Below are positions 60,762 to 64,000 of a DNA stretch of 64,000 nucleotides, one piece after another (the first letter of the stretch is position 1; every line of letters begins with the position of its first letter). The stretch covers positions 253,184 through 317,183 of the forward strand of contig JANBPK010000709.1 of the NCBI GenBank assembly GCA_027579435.1, written 5' to 3'. Origin of the DNA: Candolleomyces eurysporus. Taxonomy: Eukaryota > Basidiomycota > Agaricomycetes > Agaricales > Psathyrellaceae. The notes under the pieces were generated by a model. It saw only the letters and a program-made list of their open reading frames with translations. It was not told the DNA's origin and did no database searches. The position numbers and the translations under genes were made by a program.

Positions 60762-61091
60762 ATGACCCTCCTTCCCTTCAGCCTTTCTTACCTTATCATG
60801 ACCCCAGGACGCGTCCGTTTGCCTGGGGAACCGGTCGCCAGGAAGACCAGCGCACCGTGAGTACTACCCCATTCTTCTCAGCTGCCCAGTCTGCTCATTA
60901 TCTCGTGCAGCCCAAGCCCTTCTTCCCCAAGATGGTCTGCGGATCTCGCAAGCAAAGCCAGAGGCGTTCGCACCAGAGCGACAAGCTTCAGGCGCCTCTC
61001 CACTGGCGCGACGCGGCCAGCTGCGAGGAACTCCACCGGAGACACGGACTACCTCATAGACCGCCGCGAGACCCCTTCCCTTCCTCATTAA
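60762..61091 (+). CDS. Possible small protein, spliced, unknown function
   Basis: Two exons, 60762-60856 and 60911-61091, joined across a 54-nt GTGAGT...GTGCAG intron, give a 91-residue protein. It starts MTLLPFSLSYLIMTPGRVRL and continues PSSPRWSADLASKARGVRTR and TRPAARNSTGDTDYLIDRRE. The first 14 residues are hydrophobic but lack a basic start, so a signal peptide is unlikely. It is basic overall. I do not recognise it. The TATA box and the consensus intron support it; the lack of any known motif does not. The second exon is also open in another frame. Confidence 0.35.
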
Positions 61092-61911
61092 ACGCGTAAA
61101 TCGCGCACAGCAACCTCCCTTTTCCACTGGAAGATTAGTATTCTCAACATCGACATCGACTGAAGACCCAAACTCCCATGCCTGCCCACGCAATTCTCAT
61201 AGCATATGCTTCCATCGATACTCACTGTTTATGCCCTCTCATGATTTTTGATCACCTGGACCGACATCTTGGACCATTCTTATGACCTTCTCTGACTCCT
61301 CTTGTACATTAGCGCGTTTCTACCGCGTCCCCTATCAATCTTCTTGTACATCGGATCTAGGCGACTCGGGAGAGTGACAGGTGAATAAGACATGTAGCAC
61401 TAAAGCGAAAATCTATAAGGGAAACGCATCACAGGCGCAGCTACAGCTGTGGCCATAGATTTAGATTTGGAGGGCTCCTGACGCGTGACGTCGTAGGGGT
61501 GCCTGTATGATGAGAACTTACGGCACACTCATCCAACAGCCAATTCGACATGCAATGAGTACAAATGACAGGCACATTAATATCGACATCAACAAGGCCA
61601 CGAAGAAAGAGGCCGTACCATAGGTGAGGTAATGAATGAACACGATGATAATAAACATGAATTATGTGGCAAGCAAAAGCCGGAAAATCAATAAAAGCTG
61701 GAGTAGCAAGGAGAGTGTCCAAGTTGGATGGAGTCGAATAGTTTACTCGCAAATGCAATCCGAATGTACTAGCGTAAACCAAGACATGAAAGAGCGAAAG
61801 AACGGAAGCAGGAAGAGGAGTCCCTCGGGCTGTGGTAGTAATCTGTACGTCAATCTTGGTTCTCCACGAAAAAGAAATCACCGGCCTACACACCTCAGGT
61901 TTCGAAGAACT
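61092..61911. other. Intergenic: convergent 3' regions
   Basis: About 820 bp between the possible small gene and Bud6. A minus-strand frame of 150 codons at 61441-61893 lies just downstream of the Bud6 stop; its composition is rich in His, Leu and Thr and it has no motif I recognise, so I treat it as 3' UTR. Nothing else was seen. Confidence 0.4.
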
Positions 61912-64000
61912 TCACGAAGGTGATGATGGATACTCAAAGTTTCCCGTATCCTGAGTATGCAACGAAAGCGTCGAGTTCGCCGGGCTGAACATGGCTTTTA
62001 GAGTCATCTCGTCTCTCTTTTGCCTCAACCTGTCGACTTCCTCTGCACCGCCAGTCATACGAAGCTTCTTCTGTCCCACAAACTCCGACAACTCTACCTG
62101 CATCTCATCGCTACGTGCGTTTCGCTCCAATTCGCGATTCCTCTGGCTTTCTTCGATAGCCTTGAGCCTCTTTTCAGGATCAACAGCGGCGCCTCGGATT
62201 TCGAGCATAACGGTGCTCAAGCCGTTATGGCCTTCTTCGGGAGGTGGTGGTCGGAAAGTGGGCCCACGACCACGACGGCCTGGACCATTGGCCGATGGCC
62301 CGCGAAGGTTAACAATCTTCTCGACATGCCCATAGATCTCCAAAACGGCTTTATGATCCTCGAGAAGGTCGCTGAGGAACTCCTCCTGGTGCGTGAGGAA
62401 CTGCTGCTCCTCCACGATGTTCTGCAACTCCTCCTCCCACGTCTTCTTCCACATCGGCTTCACAGTCTTGATATGCTCCTTCAAGCTCTCCAGCTCAGCC
62501 GCAGCAGCATCGATGTCCTTCTTGATGTTCTTGAAGTACTGCGGCTTGGGCGTCGTGTTCCGCTTGATCACGTCGTCCTTGACACGCTCCACCGTATCTT
62601 GCAGCTTCTCAACTTCAGTGAGGATGTCTTGACTTCGCGCGTCCAGCTTCTTCTTCCCAGAGTCGATGTACGCGCGGGCACCCCCGACGCTCGTCGTCGC
62701 CAGCTGCCTCACTGATTGCGTTTGAGTGCGCAGCGTTCCAAGAGCCTCCTTCGTCTTCTTCATAAAGTCCAAGTACGTTTGCCGCAGAACGGCGAGGTCC
62801 CGGCGAAGGTTCTGGACTTCATCAAATTGGATCTTCAAATCCTGCACCACGCGATTAGAATACTCGGACATGACGGAAGCGCCCGTCACCTGTGGCATCA
62901 GTGACTGTCCGGTGATCTGGGGTACGACATATGTAGGAGGCGGCGAATCTTGCTGTTGTAGCGCTGCTGCGAATGAAGAATCCTTCCCAACAAATTTCGA
63001 AATTCGACGAGCCACACTCTGTAGCTGTCTGTCGCTGGGTCGAGCAGGAGTACTCTCCGCCAACGGTTGAAGAGTCATGTCTGCGAACATCGGAGGCGGA
63101 GGCTGGAAAGCCGTCTGCTTATTTGAATGTGAAACGGCCGTCTTGAGGTCTTTGATATCTTGTGAAAGCGCAGACATCTGCGAATCGATATGCTGCTTGA
63201 TCTGGTCCAAAACTAATAGAATCGTTTAGAGATGAATCATATGAAACTCTGAATGAAACTCACCTTCGATGTTTAGCGAGAGCAAACACTTGTCCTTCAC
63301 CTCCTCAACATCTTCGAGTTCATATTGAACACCACTCGACGGATCGCGGATGTAAATTGCAGGGAAGTTATCTTGCCCGGGGTTGTACGAGAATTTGTCG
63401 ACGAAGAGGACACGCAAGGTTGCAAAGGATAAAGGGAGTTCAATCCCCACTTTCTTCACCTCACGACCAAGCTGTAGGAAAACAGTGATCCGCGACGGTG
63501 TCGCATCTTGGGTCGGGAATGCATTCATTGCAGGAGGCACCGGGAGATCTGGCGGGCGAGCAGGGGTGATTGGCCTTCTCCCGGCAGCAGATGTCTCTGC
63601 CCTCGGTTCTGGACTCGCCGCTCTTGACTGTACCCTACTTCGAAGGGGAACATCCTCCTCCTCCTCGTCGCCCTCCTCGGTGAGAACAGCAAGTTCCGTT
63701 GCCGTAGGTGCCGCGTTAGAAGCTAACGATCGCCGATGAGGGTGATTACGCATTGAGCGCTCCCGCGTCGGAGCGCCTGTCATCTTCGATATGTTGTATG
63801 TTGAGAACCGTTTTGAGGCACGGCGTTCGAGAACATCGTTCTTCTTCAGAGCAGCCAAAGAGTTAGCAACGGCAGGTGAGGGTTCCAAGGCAATGCTCTC
63901 GGTCGAAGGGGATGCGATTCCATTTATAGTAGGATCAGGGCTTGAGGGCTCTATTGAAACAGTGGGCAACGGCGGAGATGTCGCTGGTTTATCGACCAGG
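61912..64000 (-). CDS. BUD6: Bud6/Aip3 actin-nucleation cofactor (truncated by window edge)
   Basis: Bud6/Aip3 binds actin monomers and formins and promotes cable assembly at polarity sites. The N-terminus lies beyond position 64000, where the frame is still open (DKPATSPPLPTVSIEPSS). A Ser/Pro-rich region precedes the conserved Aip3 start: ITVFLQLGREVKKVGIELPL, LRVLFVDKFSYNPGQDNFPA, YIRDPSSGVQYELEDVEEVK, CLLSLNIE. A short intron near 63211-63262 follows. The long C-terminal coiled-coil core reads VVQDLKIQFDEVQNLRRDLA, QTYLDFMKKTKEALGTLRTQ, YIDSGKKKLDARSQDILTEV, PMWKKTWEEELQNIVEEQQF, and KKLRMTGGAEEVDRLRQKRD near the end. The stop at 61912 follows GNFEYPSSPS. Confidence 0.93.

Noticed and set aside
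60373..60765. 130-codon plus-strand frame in the long intergenic region
   Set aside because: Overlaps the TATA box and promoter of the next possible gene and has no motif or splice support.
61441..61893. 150-codon minus-strand frame just after the Bud6 stop
   Set aside because: No recognisable motif, His/Leu/Thr-rich composition, position fits a 3' UTR. Kept only as a note.

Overview
The window is nuclear DNA from a filamentous fungus, most likely a basidiomycete of the Agaricomycetes type. Genes are dense, on both strands, and cut by many short introns (about 48-100 nt) with ordinary GT-AG ends. The gene set is eukaryotic housekeeping plus fungal polarity and secretion genes. The kingdom is certain. 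The class is an inference from intron style and from a few families (ELMO, a forkhead factor with an NSIRHVLS helix, BTB proteins). I saw no transposon, tRNA, rRNA or CRISPR array.

Layout. 1-9.5 kb, all minus: N-terminal part of TOR kinase (cut by the left edge), methylenetetrahydrofolate reductase, an ELMO-domain protein. 10.1-17.2 kb: a small spliced CBM5/12-like protein (+), a WD40 protein with SUMO-interaction-like motifs (-), the spliceosome disassembly factor TFIP11/Ntr1 (-). 17.8-22.5 kb: a secreted S10 serine carboxypeptidase (+) with 9-nt and 7-nt microexons, a roughly 385-bp tandem duplication, a two-helix membrane protein (-). 22.8-29.8 kb: AP-1 gamma-adaptin (+) convergent with SF3B1/Hsh155 (-). 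31.0-39.0 kb: a long forkhead factor and DNA ligase IV (both -). 39.3-43.4 kb: a Gin4/Hsl1/Cdr2-type kinase with a KA1-like tail and dynein light chain LC8 (both +). 43.6-51.0 kb: an Axl2-like cadherin-fold membrane protein and importin Kap123 (both -). 51.2-55.4 kb: a small basic ORF, mitochondrial dihydroorotate dehydrogenase and a BTB/POZ protein (all +). 55.7-61.1 kb: a single-pass membrane protein (-), a secreted protein with two cysteine-rich modules (+), a possible small gene (+). 61.9-64 kb: Bud6/Aip3 (-), cut by the right edge.

The genes do not form one operon-like pathway. Themes that recur are pre-mRNA splicing (TFIP11, SF3B1), nutrient and one-carbon control (TOR, MTHFR), and polarity and cell cycle (Axl2-like, Bud6, Gin4-type kinase, forkhead factor, LC8).

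The strongest sequence-level observation concerns the single N characters. All seven that clearly fall in coding exons are surplus bases: skipping the N restores the frame in ELMO, the two-helix membrane protein, SF3B1, the forkhead factor, the kinase, the Axl2-like protein and the BTB protein. These are assembly artefacts, not pseudogenes. A further unmarked extra T lies in the signal-peptide codons of the secreted two-module protein. I did not find a convincing new multi-gene biological system.
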